This document shows positions 1 through 6,019 of a stretch of 8,661 bases of DNA, one piece after another; positions within the stretch are counted from its first letter, which is position 1; each line of letters starts with the position of its first letter. The notes under the pieces were generated by a model. It worked only from the letters and a program-made list of their open reading frames with translations, did no database searches and was not told the DNA's origin. The position numbers and the translations under genes were made by a program. This DNA comes from Thermoplasmatota archaeon (GTDB taxonomy: Archaea > Thermoplasmatota > Thermoplasmata > UBA10834), in NCBI GenBank assembly GCA_030836605.1, contig JAUPMC010000063.1, positions 1-8,661 on the forward strand. The letters are read 5' to 3'.

Positions 1-69
1 CTGGCTCTCGTGATATCTTCGATGTTGATAAACCTAGCGCAGAACGGCCGGACGGGCGTCGAAACCCGT
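1..69. other. Non-coding end of window, nothing identified
   Basis: This short stretch lies downstream of the mobB-like stop codon and runs to the window edge. I see no credible reading frame, no convincing hairpin and no clear T-rich terminator. A small AT-rich patch near positions 24-33 could be part of a promoter for a gene outside the window, but that is not supportable from what is visible. Confidence 0.4.
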
Positions 70-795
70 TCATACACGCTTGGACTTGCGCGCTTTCGCC
101 TTCCGGCCCTCGGGCCTGAGACGGATTTCAACTTCCTTCCCCGGCTCGTACCCCTTGAGGCTGCTGAGCATTCCCCGGACGGTGTCGTCGACTATCTCGG
201 AGACGAATGTCCCGGTGGCGATCCTCTTCCCCCCCACTGTGATCATGACGCCCCTCGACGGGAGCTCCTTGCAGTCCTTGGGCTTCCTCCTGCCCTCCGC
301 TATTGCCCTGGCCATCGATTGGCAGTCGAGCCCGCACTTGTGGCAGTCCAGCCCCGGGAGCGAGCCCAACGCGCGCTCGAACAGGACCTCCTTCGTCACG
401 TAGTGAGTGAGTTCCGTGACCGTCGGGTTGGATAACACGGTGCCATCCCTGGGCTTGATGTCCCCGAGGGCCACCTTCGGGTAGGGGCCGTCCTTGAGCC
501 CCTCGATTATCACGACATCTGGTGAGAACGCGCCCTCGAGCATCCCGACGATCTTCTCCACCGGGACCTCGCCCCTAATCCTGACGACGGTGCCCTCCGA
601 CGTCATAAGGGCGACGGGGTCGCTTCCGGCCCTTGAGTGCCTCCATGTGTCCTTGCCCTCCTCGTCCGCGACATCCGCGTGCGCGGAGTGCTTGACCGAG
701 GCCACTTTGAGCCCGCCCTTGACGAGTGAGGCGACGAGACCCTCGACGACGGTAGTCTTCCCGGAGTCCTGATACCCGTATATCCCGAGGATCAT
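70..795 (-). CDS. mobB: MobB-type molybdopterin-guanine dinucleotide synthesis GTPase with Fe-S-like cysteine motif
   Basis: A 241-residue P-loop protein of the MobB family, which helps attach a nucleotide to molybdopterin for Mo/W enzymes. Seen in the sequence: the Walker A loop GYQDSGKTT at residues 7-15, the family segment DTWRHSRAGSD (49-59) and the Walker B-like VVIIEGLKDGPYPK (94-107). After the GTPase core comes a cysteine cluster, C151, C154, C158 and C175, spaced C-x2-C-x3-C-x16-C with MARAIAEG between. This resembles the small Fe-S domain found in RnfB and CO-dehydrogenase subunits, so a 4Fe-4S site is inferred. A C-terminal segment (about 182-230, with GTFVSEIV and GMLSSLKG) resembles the tail I associate with archaeal MobB proteins. 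The last residues are very basic (KAKARKSKR). The ATG is preceded by GGTGAGG (798-804) and a TATA-like box. No molybdoenzyme gene is visible here, so the client enzyme is unknown. Confidence 0.85.
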   Translation of the reverse strand: MILGIYGYQDSGKTTVVEGLVASLVKGGLKVASVKHSAHADVADEEGKDTWRHSRAGSDPVALMTSEGTVVRIRGEVPVEKIVGMLEGAFSPDVVIIEGLKDGPYPKVALGDIKPRDGTVLSNPTVTELTHYVTKEVLFERALGSLPGLDCHKCGLDCQSMARAIAEGRRKPKDCKELPSRGVMITVGGKRIATGTFVSEIVDDTVRGMLSSLKGYEPGKEVEIRLRPEGRKAKARKSKRV

Positions 796-828
796 GTCCT
801 CACCGGGGCGGCAATCGGGAAGGCGGGA

Positions 829-836
829 GATATAAG
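829..836 (-). promoter_or_regulatory. Candidate archaeal TATA box for the mobB-like gene
   Basis: Read on the minus strand this is CTTATATC, an AT-rich island in a GC-rich context. Its centre lies about 37 bases upstream of the mobB ATG. With the usual archaeal TATA-to-start spacing of about 26 bases, transcription would begin near 806, leaving a leader of about 11 bases that contains the ribosome-binding GGTGAGG. The box sits 23 bases past the stop of the radical SAM gene, so mobB could be expressed on its own or by read-through. Confidence 0.5.
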
Positions 837-858
837 TTGAGTCGCTCGGGCCGGGGTC

Positions 859-2565
859 TCACTTCCTCCTCAGGAGTGCGCCGACCATCCTCGGGATGCT
901 AGCGTATATGGAGTCCTCTGACCAGTCCAGCTCCTCCTTCTCGCACACGGTCGACTCGCTCAGTCTCGACGCGACCTCCCTCAGCTCATCAAGGTCCTTG
1001 TCGGTCGCCTTCCCGTGCGCCACGACGCCGTCTATCCTCTTCATCATCTCGCGGGCGCCGATGGTCCTGCGCTCGACCCTCTCCGCGGCCTCCTCGCTGA
1101 TGAGCCCCATGTCCCTCTTGATGGCGTTCAGGCCGAGCCCGGCGGAGTACGTGGCATCCACGATGGCGTCCCTCGAGAGCCACCGGGTCTCGTAGTTCAG
1201 GACGTATTTCCAGGTCGGCATCGTCGCGAGCCTGATGTGGTCCTCGACGGTGGACGCGAACAGCCGGTAGCCGAGCGCGTCCGCGTGCTCGAACGAGTTC
1301 CCCCCTGGGTCCAGGAACGGCGCCAGCGGGCTGATGAACGGGAAGAGCCTCCCGTCCTTGAAGCGCTCGTAGAGCGCGCGCGTGTACTTGACCGTGCCCT
1401 CGACGGACTCCTTGGTCTGCGTCGGCAAGCCGATCATGTAGAACAGGTCGAACCGGTTGCAGCCGGCGTCGAGGAACGCCTCGGCGGACTTCTCCATGCC
1501 CGCCGTGGTGTACGGCTTCCCCTGGGCCTTCCTGACATCGTCGTCGTGGGTCTCCGGTGACATCTGGACGCTGAAGCGGTCCACGCTGCCAGCGACCTGC
1601 TGCGCGAAGTCCTTCCCCGCGGGCGTGAACAGCTCGATCACGACCTCGTTCCCGACCTTCCTCGACTTGAGCTCCTTCAGGAACCTGTCGGCGTATGCCT
1701 TCCCCGCCTGCCTGACGTCCCCGACGACGAAGGTCGCCCCCTTGATGTACTCCTCCGCCCGGGAGATGTCCTCCGCGAGCAGCTCCGGGGACCTGTAGGC
1801 GGGCTTCTTCCTCCCGAAGTTCCTCGCGAACGAGTCGCACGAGCCCGCGCAGTTCGAGCAGTTGTGGGTGCAGCCCCTGACGGCGACCGCGATGGACATC
1901 GGGTTCGCCTTCCAGTTCCTGTAGGGCATGTTGCCCGAGAGGTCCCTGTACCGGAGCACCTTGCGGACCATCAGCCCGTAGTCTATGACGATGTCGTCGA
2001 GCGTGTCAGGCACGTGCGAGAGCGGGTTCGCCTTGGGCGCCCCATGGCTCCTCCACGAGAGGTTGGGGACGCCCTCTAACCCCTTGCCCTTCTCCGCCGC
2101 CTCGAGCAGCCCCTCCATGGGCACCTCGGTCGAGTCTCCCCTGAGCACGAAATCGACCTGGGGGTACTTCGAGAGCAGTTCGGAATGGTAGTACGACGCG
2201 CTGAAGCCCCCCAAGACCACGGGTATGTCCGGGTGGTGCGCCTTGGCCATCCTGGCGAGCTCGAGCGCCCCCTGGACGTGAGGCATCCAGTGGAGGTCTA
2301 TGCCGAACATCCCGGCATCGAGCGACTTCACGAACCTCTCGGGGTCGAACCTCTTCGACATCAGCATCTTGTTCGCGATGTTGACTATGCGGACCTCGAA
2401 CCCCTTCGACTCCAGGTGCGACGCTATCGTCGTGAAGCCGATGGGGTACATCTCGAACACCGGCGTCGAGGGTATGAGGTCGCTGACGGGCCCCGGCAAC
2501 AGGGCCTTCTCCCTGAAGTCTATCACGCTCGGCGGGTGCAGCAGCACCAGGTCCGGACGGGCCAT
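859..2565 (-). CDS. B12-binding-domain / radical SAM protein, Ta0216-like family
   Basis: A 568-residue enzyme whose N-terminal half (about residues 4-165) looks like a cobalamin-binding Rossmann fold: it starts RPDLVLLHPPSVIDFRE and contains DLHWMPH and IPVVLGGFSASYYHSELL. It is followed by a radical SAM core (about 220-420). The 4Fe-4S/SAM motif C-x3-C-x2-C is present as C232, C236 and C239 (GCTHNCSNC). Later core elements such as FDLFYMIGLPTQTKES are intact. It matches the layout of the uncharacterised B12-binding/radical SAM family first named from Thermoplasma Ta0216; the substrate is unknown. The canonical DxHxxG cobalamin lower-ligand motif is not seen, as in many B12-radical SAM enzymes. 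I prefer the ATG at 2565 over the in-frame TTG at 2577: the family homology begins there and a TATA-like TTTAATA lies 28 bases upstream, fitting a leaderless message. No frameshift is seen. Confidence 0.85.
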   Translation of the reverse strand: MARPDLVLLHPPSVIDFREKALLPGPVSDLIPSTPVFEMYPIGFTTIASHLESKGFEVRIVNIANKMLMSKRFDPERFVKSLDAGMFGIDLHWMPHVQGALELARMAKAHHPDIPVVLGGFSASYYHSELLSKYPQVDFVLRGDSTEVPMEGLLEAAEKGKGLEGVPNLSWRSHGAPKANPLSHVPDTLDDIVIDYGLMVRKVLRYRDLSGNMPYRNWKANPMSIAVAVRGCTHNCSNCAGSCDSFARNFGRKKPAYRSPELLAEDISRAEEYIKGATFVVGDVRQAGKAYADRFLKELKSRKVGNEVVIELFTPAGKDFAQQVAGSVDRFSVQMSPETHDDDVRKAQGKPYTTAGMEKSAEAFLDAGCNRFDLFYMIGLPTQTKESVEGTVKYTRALYERFKDGRLFPFISPLAPFLDPGGNSFEHADALGYRLFASTVEDHIRLATMPTWKYVLNYETRWLSRDAIVDATYSAGLGLNAIKRDMGLISEEAAERVERRTIGAREMMKRIDGVVAHGKATDKDLDELREVASRLSESTVCEKEELDWSEDSIYASIPRMVGALLRRK

Positions 2566-2589
2566 GATCCCCTTCAAATCCAGGCGGCC

Positions 2590-2606
2590 TATTAAACTCT
2601 TTTAAG
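2590..2606 (-). promoter_or_regulatory. Candidate promoter of the radical SAM gene
   Basis: The minus strand reads CTTAAAAGAGTTTAATA, giving two overlapping TATA-like boxes. The nearer one (TTTAATA, 2590-2596) is centred 28 bases from the ATG at 2565, so transcription would start at or next to the start codon. The farther one (CTTAAAAG, 2599-2606) would start transcription near 2577. An AAGGGG (2569-2574) lies only 3 bases from the ATG, too close for a standard ribosome-binding site. The patch is roughly symmetric and could also serve the divergent gene. Confidence 0.5.
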
Positions 2607-2642
2607 TTACGGCCAGTGCCTGGTGGCCTAAGCTGCCGGCAA

Positions 2643-2652
2643 ACTAGATATC
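2643..2652 (+). promoter_or_regulatory. Weak TATA candidate for the GOLD/zinc-ribbon gene
   Basis: ACTAGATATC is the only AT-rich run close to the start at 2688. From here transcription would begin near 2674, giving a leader of about 14 bases that holds GAGGT (2675-2679), 8 bases before the ATG. The box is a poor TATA match, and the stronger AT patch at 2590-2606 could be used instead. Confidence 0.3.
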
Positions 2653-2687
2653 TCCGGGATGGCGATGACGATGTGAGGTCGTCCTAG

Positions 2688-3290
2688 ATGAGAACCAAAG
2701 TCCTGTCCGCCGTGGCAATGCTGTGTTTGGTGTCCGCGCTCGCCGTGTCGTCCTGCGTCTCCGCCGAGGAGCGCGCGATCCTGGCGGGCGACTCCTTCTC
2801 CGTGGAGGTCGAGCTGTCCATGCTCGGATTCCTCACATACTCGTGGAGCTCCGACGAGCCTCTGTCGTTCGCGATCACCGACCCCTCGGGCAACCAGTTC
2901 CCGTACGGCACTAACACGACCTCGGGGGACAGCACCCTGCCGCTGTGGTCGCCGGGCACGTACACCCTGACATGGTACAACTACGGCTCATCGACAGCTC
3001 ATCTCAGCTTCGACCTGTCAGAGCCGTTCAGCGAGGTCGAGGTGATCGAGGAGACGATGTGGACGTTGACTCTGATCGGGATCATCATCGCGGTCGGTCT
3101 GGTGGCCGTCGTCGTGATAGTCGTCATAGTCCTCGTCATGAGCGACAAGGGGAAGAAGTCCGCGCCGCCCGTCGGAGGCCCCTCGCCGCTGGCCTCGCAG
3201 GCGCTATCGACGGGCCACTGCCCGACCTGCGGCGTCCAGATAGACACGAACGCGTCGTTCTGCGCCAAGTGCGGGACCAGGTTCAAGTGA
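2688..3290 (+). CDS. Signal peptide, GOLD-like domain, transmembrane helix and C-terminal zinc ribbon protein
   Basis: A 200-residue protein of unknown function. Seen: an N-terminal hydrophobic signal (about residues 4-26) ending VSSCVSA. Cleavage after A26 is likely, and the VSSC also fits a lipobox with C23 as the acceptor. Residues 30-112 are a beta-rich extracellular domain ending GTYTLTWYNYGSSTAHLSF, much like the GOLD fold. A single strong transmembrane helix spans about 125-151, followed by a short basic stop-transfer (KGKK). A Pro/Gly-rich linker leads to a zinc ribbon, C178-x2-C181-x10-C192-x2-C195 (CPTC/CAKC). Topology should put the beta domain outside and the zinc ribbon in the cytoplasm. 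It is transcribed towards the respiratory operon, but a 179-base gap with its own promoter separates them, so a functional link is not implied. The gene could be a membrane adaptor or sensor; this is a guess. Confidence 0.75.
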   Translation: MRTKVLSAVAMLCLVSALAVSSCVSAEERAILAGDSFSVEVELSMLGFLTYSWSSDEPLSFAITDPSGNQFPYGTNTTSGDSTLPLWSPGTYTLTWYNYGSSTAHLSFDLSEPFSEVEVIEETMWTLTLIGIIIAVGLVAVVVIVVIVLVMSDKGKKSAPPVGGPSPLASQALSTGHCPTCGVQIDTNASFCAKCGTRFK

Positions 3291-3392
3291 TCTTACTCGG
3301 CGTTTGCCTCGGAAACCCCTTAAACCCCACCTTTACGTCATCTTTCGCCCGCCGACTTCGGACAATCGAAAACCTCGGGCCGGAACCGCAAG

Positions 3393-3435
3393 GTGTTCGA
3401 TACTGACTCGACTTAAGGCCCGCGTGTTCGACTGA
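3393..3435 (+). repeat. Direct repeat upstream of the respiratory operon promoter
   Basis: Two copies of GTGTTCGA (3393-3400 and 3424-3431) lie 31 bases apart. Both continue into CTGA, the first after two extra bases (TACTGA). An ACTTAAGG lies between them. The second copy ends just ahead of the TATA box at 3441, where archaeal regulators commonly bind. It may be a regulator site or a chance match; the rest of the 3291-3469 gap shows no other clear structure. Confidence 0.45.
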
Positions 3436-3448
3436 AAACGCTTAATAC
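3436..3448 (+). promoter_or_regulatory. Promoter of the nuo/fpo operon (BRE and TATA box)
   Basis: An A-rich AAAACG element (3435-3440), a plausible BRE, is followed directly by the TATA-like CTTAATAC (3441-3448). The box centre is 25-26 bases upstream of the ATG at 3470, the spacing of archaeal leaderless transcripts. Transcription would therefore start at the nuoA start codon and downstream of the in-frame GTG at 3455. A second possible box, ACTTAAGG at 3411-3418, is less well placed. Confidence 0.6.
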
Positions 3449-3469
3449 TTTGTCGTGAATCCGAGGGCG

Positions 3470-3829
3470 ATGCTAGCAGAGGACTACATGGGAGTAGCGA
3501 TTTTCGCCCTCCTAGCACTCCTCATCCCGCCATTGGTCTTCCTGCTCACGCGTTACTTCCGCCCCGACAGACACGACCCCCGGGGTGAGACGACATACGA
3601 GTGCGGCGAGGTCCCGATAGGCACGGCGCAGATACAGTTCCACTTCCAATACTACATGTACGCCATCCTGTTCGTCGCGTTCGACCTCGTCACGGTCTTC
3701 GTGCTCATGTGGGCCCTCACATTCGACAGCCTCAGCGACCTCGCGAAGGTCTTCATGTTCATGTTCCTGGGAGTGCTCCTCGTAGGCGTGACGTACGCCC
3801 TGAAGAAGGAGGAGATACTCTGGATATGA
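3470..3829 (+). CDS. nuoA: Respiratory complex I / Fpo-like subunit A
   Basis: A 119-residue membrane subunit of the proton-pumping complex, with three transmembrane helices (about 7-28, 61-83 and 91-111). Diagnostic motifs are TTYECGEVPIGTAQIQFHFQ (41-60) and YYMYAILFVAFD (61-72). The long loop with the family cysteine (C45) contacts the quinone-entry region near subunits H and D. The usual FDVE at the second helix reads FDLV, so the acidic residue normally two after the Asp is Val74. The ATG at 3470 is preferred to GTG 3455 because the TATA box places the transcript start here. The gene heads the operon, and its TGA overlaps the next ATG (ATGA). Confidence 0.93.
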   Translation: MLAEDYMGVAIFALLALLIPPLVFLLTRYFRPDRHDPRGETTYECGEVPIGTAQIQFHFQYYMYAILFVAFDLVTVFVLMWALTFDSLSDLAKVFMFMFLGVLLVGVTYALKKEEILWI

Positions 3830-4395
3830 GCCAGGACAAGGACTCCCTCGGGCAGGTGCTCATGTTCCGCTCGAAGGACTTCCTCGAGTGGTCCGACGAG
3901 GCCCTGGCCACTGTGCTCAAGAGGTCCCCGGTCGGCGGGGCGCTCGACCTGGTCCTGAAGGACTTCTTCAACTGGGCCACGAGGAACTCCATGTACCCCC
4001 TCCACTTCGGCATCATGTGCTGCGCTCTCGAGATGGCAGTCTCGTCGGCGCCGCGGTTCGACGCTCAGCGGATGGGCGTCATCTACAGGTCCACCCCGAG
4101 GCAGTGTGACATACTGCTCGTCAACGGCCCAGTCAGCAAGAAGCTCAAGCCCGTCCTCAGGAGGCTCTACGACCAGATGCCGGGGCCCAAGTGGGTCATA
4201 GCGATGGGCGAATGCGCCATATCGGGCGGGCCTTTCTACGACAGCTACAACGTGGTCAAGGGCGTGGACCAGTTCATACCAGTCGATATCTACATCCCGG
4301 GGTGCCCGGCCAGGCCAGAGGCGCTCATAGACGCCTTCCTGAAGCTGCAGAGGAAGATCAAGGCGGAGAAGCGGGGGCTGCTGACGGGGAAGTGA
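3826..4395 (+). CDS. nuoB: Respiratory complex I / Fpo-like subunit B (N2 Fe-S cluster)
   Basis: A 189-residue peripheral-arm subunit that binds cluster N2, the last electron carrier before the quinone or phenazine. All four expected ligands are present: the tandem C65-C66 (FGIMCCALEM), C130 (AMGEC) and C160 (IPGCPARPE). Segment RFDAQRMGVIYRSTPRQCDI is the conserved region lining the quinone pocket. The length is usual for the family. The reading frame stays open far upstream inside nuoA, but the start is the ATG overlapping the nuoA stop, with GGAGGAG at 3808-3814. A 22-base gap follows before nuoC, the largest inside the operon. Confidence 0.96.
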   Translation: MSQDKDSLGQVLMFRSKDFLEWSDEALATVLKRSPVGGALDLVLKDFFNWATRNSMYPLHFGIMCCALEMAVSSAPRFDAQRMGVIYRSTPRQCDILLVNGPVSKKLKPVLRRLYDQMPGPKWVIAMGECAISGGPFYDSYNVVKGVDQFIPVDIYIPGCPARPEALIDAFLKLQRKIKAEKRGLLTGK

Positions 4396-4417
4396 ACGAC
4401 ACCGGGGGGACGATGAC

Positions 4418-4927
4418 ATGGTAGAAGGGGGAAGAAGGGGCGGAGGAGGCGGGCAGGAGCTCGAGAGGGCCCCTACACGCGTGGACGCCGACCCCGAGGA
4501 GCGCGTCCTCACGGGGCTCATGGAAGGGTTCCCGTCATCGCTGTCCGAGGCGAAGCGCGTCAGGCCAGGTCTCCTGCGCGCGCGCATCAAGAGGGAGGAC
4601 CTGTACGATTCGTGCAGGCTCCTCAGGGAAAGCCTCGGCTTCGAGCACATGTCGATGATATCCGCCGTGGACTACCCTGACAGGTTCGAGGTCGTGTACC
4701 ACGTCTCGAGCTATCAGAACAACATGACGCTCGAACTCATCACTACGACGCCCAAGGACGACCCGAAGGTCGACTCCGTCTCCGACATATGGGGCGGGGC
4801 CAACTGGCAGGAGCGGGAGGCGTACGACCTCATGGGCATAACGTTCGAGGGCCATCCGAAGCTGGAGCGCATCCTGATGCTGAAGGACACGCTCTACCAT
4901 CCGCTCCGGAAGGACTTCAGGGGGTGA
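4418..4927 (+). CDS. nuoC: Respiratory complex I / Fpo-like subunit C (30 kDa type)
   Basis: A 169-residue soluble peripheral-arm subunit that packs on subunit D. The 30-kDa family signature is clear: WQEREAYDLMGITFEGHP (130-147), then LERILM and YHPLRKDF (160-167). The core starts at about residue 28 (EERVLTGLMEGFP). Before it lies an unusual Gly/Arg-rich stretch (GGRRGGGGGQ, residues 4-13) with no family counterpart that I recognise. The ATG is preceded by GGGGGGA (4404-4410), a weak ribosome-binding site, so a later start such as GTG at residue 22 cannot be excluded. The end overlaps the nuoD GTG. C and D are separate genes here, not the NuoCD fusion of E. coli. Confidence 0.93.
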   Translation: MVEGGRRGGGGGQELERAPTRVDADPEERVLTGLMEGFPSSLSEAKRVRPGLLRARIKREDLYDSCRLLRESLGFEHMSMISAVDYPDRFEVVYHVSSYQNNMTLELITTTPKDDPKVDSVSDIWGGANWQEREAYDLMGITFEGHPKLERILMLKDTLYHPLRKDFRG

Positions 4928-6015
4928 CCTGGACGGCCGAGATGTGGATCAACATGGGACCGCAGCACCCGATGACGCACGGGCTGTGGAATCTGCGCAT
5001 CAAGGTCGACGGCGAGACCATCGTCGACGCCGAGCCAGAGGTCGGCTACCTCCACAGGGGCATCGAGAAGATCTGCGAGAACAGGACTTTCACCCAGGTC
5101 ATACCGATCACCGACAGGCTCTGCTACGGCTCCTCGATGAGCTGGAGCCACCTGTACTGCAGGTCCGTCGAGGACCTGATGGGGCTCGAGGTGCCCCCGA
5201 GGGCGCAGTACATCAGGGTCGCTGTCCTTGAGATGCAGAGGATAGCGTCGCACCTGATGTGGCTCGCCGCGTACGCCGCGGACCTGGGCATGATGGCCGG
5301 GTTCATATACGGCATGAGGGACAGGGAGGTCTTCGTAGACCTCCTCCAGGACCTGACAGGCTCGAGGCTCACCTACAACTACCCGCGCGTGGGCGGCGTC
5401 TCCCACGACGTCCCGCCGGGCTGGGACAAGGATGCCCTGCGCGCGTGCGACTACATGGAGCAGCGCCTGAGGGAGTACGAGGACATCTACGAAGGCTCCA
5501 AGATATTCATGATGAGGAACGTCGGCGTGGGCGTCCTGAAGAGGGACCTCGCGATGAACCTCGGCGTCACCGGCCCGCCCATGAGGGCGAGCGGCGCGAA
5601 GTACGACCTGCGCAAGGACAGGCCGTACGAGGCGTACGACGAGATGGACTTCCAGGTCTGCTCCCGGACCGAGGGCGACTGCTTCGCCAGGTACCGGGTA
5701 AGGATGGACGAGATGTGGGAGAGCTGCAGGATCATCCGCCAGGCCGTCCAGAAGATGCCCAAGGGCGAGTGGAGGGTCGTGGCGCCCAGGAACGCCCCGG
5801 CGGGCACTGGCGTGGCCATGGTCGAGGACCCCAGGGGCGAGGGCATGATGTACGTCGTCGGCGACGGCACGGACCGACCCTATAGGCTCAAGATCCGGAG
5901 CCCGATATTCGTGACGGTGTCCGCGGCGCCCCAGTTCCTGGTCGGTTACAAGATCGCTGATGTCGTGGCCATCATGGGAGGCCTCGACATGTGCATCGGG
6001 GAGAACGACAGGTGA
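4924..6015 (+). CDS. nuoD: Respiratory complex I / Fpo-like subunit D (49 kDa type)
   Basis: A 363-residue homologue of [NiFe]-hydrogenase large subunits that forms the quinone-reduction pocket with subunit B. Family landmarks: NMGPQHPMTHG (10-20) with the two histidines of the beta-hairpin, EVGYLHRGIEK (39-49), Tyr68 in DRLCYG at the position of the quinone-binding tyrosine, LTYNYPRVGGVSHDVP, GVTGPPMRASGAKYDLRKDRPY, and the ending VVAIMGGLDMCIGENDR. The Ni-binding cysteines of hydrogenases are absent, as expected. The bacterial YLHS at the tyrosine reads YGSS here. The start is taken as GTG 4924, overlapping the nuoC stop; the ATG at 4942 would leave only four residues before GPQHP and is the alternative. 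Length is typical. Confidence 0.95.
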   Translation: MTWTAEMWINMGPQHPMTHGLWNLRIKVDGETIVDAEPEVGYLHRGIEKICENRTFTQVIPITDRLCYGSSMSWSHLYCRSVEDLMGLEVPPRAQYIRVAVLEMQRIASHLMWLAAYAADLGMMAGFIYGMRDREVFVDLLQDLTGSRLTYNYPRVGGVSHDVPPGWDKDALRACDYMEQRLREYEDIYEGSKIFMMRNVGVGVLKRDLAMNLGVTGPPMRASGAKYDLRKDRPYEAYDEMDFQVCSRTEGDCFARYRVRMDEMWESCRIIRQAVQKMPKGEWRVVAPRNAPAGTGVAMVEDPRGEGMMYVVGDGTDRPYRLKIRSPIFVTVSAAPQFLVGYKIADVVAIMGGLDMCIGENDR

Positions 6016-6019
6016 TGTC

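Noticed and set aside
989..1840. 283-residue minus-strand frame within the radical SAM gene
   Set aside because: Out-of-frame shadow made almost wholly of Arg, Gly, Glu and Ala; the overlapping frame has intact radical SAM motifs.
3291..3454. Possible small gene or structured RNA between the zinc-ribbon gene and nuoA
   Set aside because: No frame with credible composition or start, and no stable hairpin or known RNA motif visible; only promoter-like elements and the direct repeat are supportable.
3601..3825. 75-codon upstream extension of nuoB
   Set aside because: It lies inside nuoA and is Arg/His/Pro-rich without similarity; the ATGA overlap with a ribosome-binding site marks the true start at 3826.
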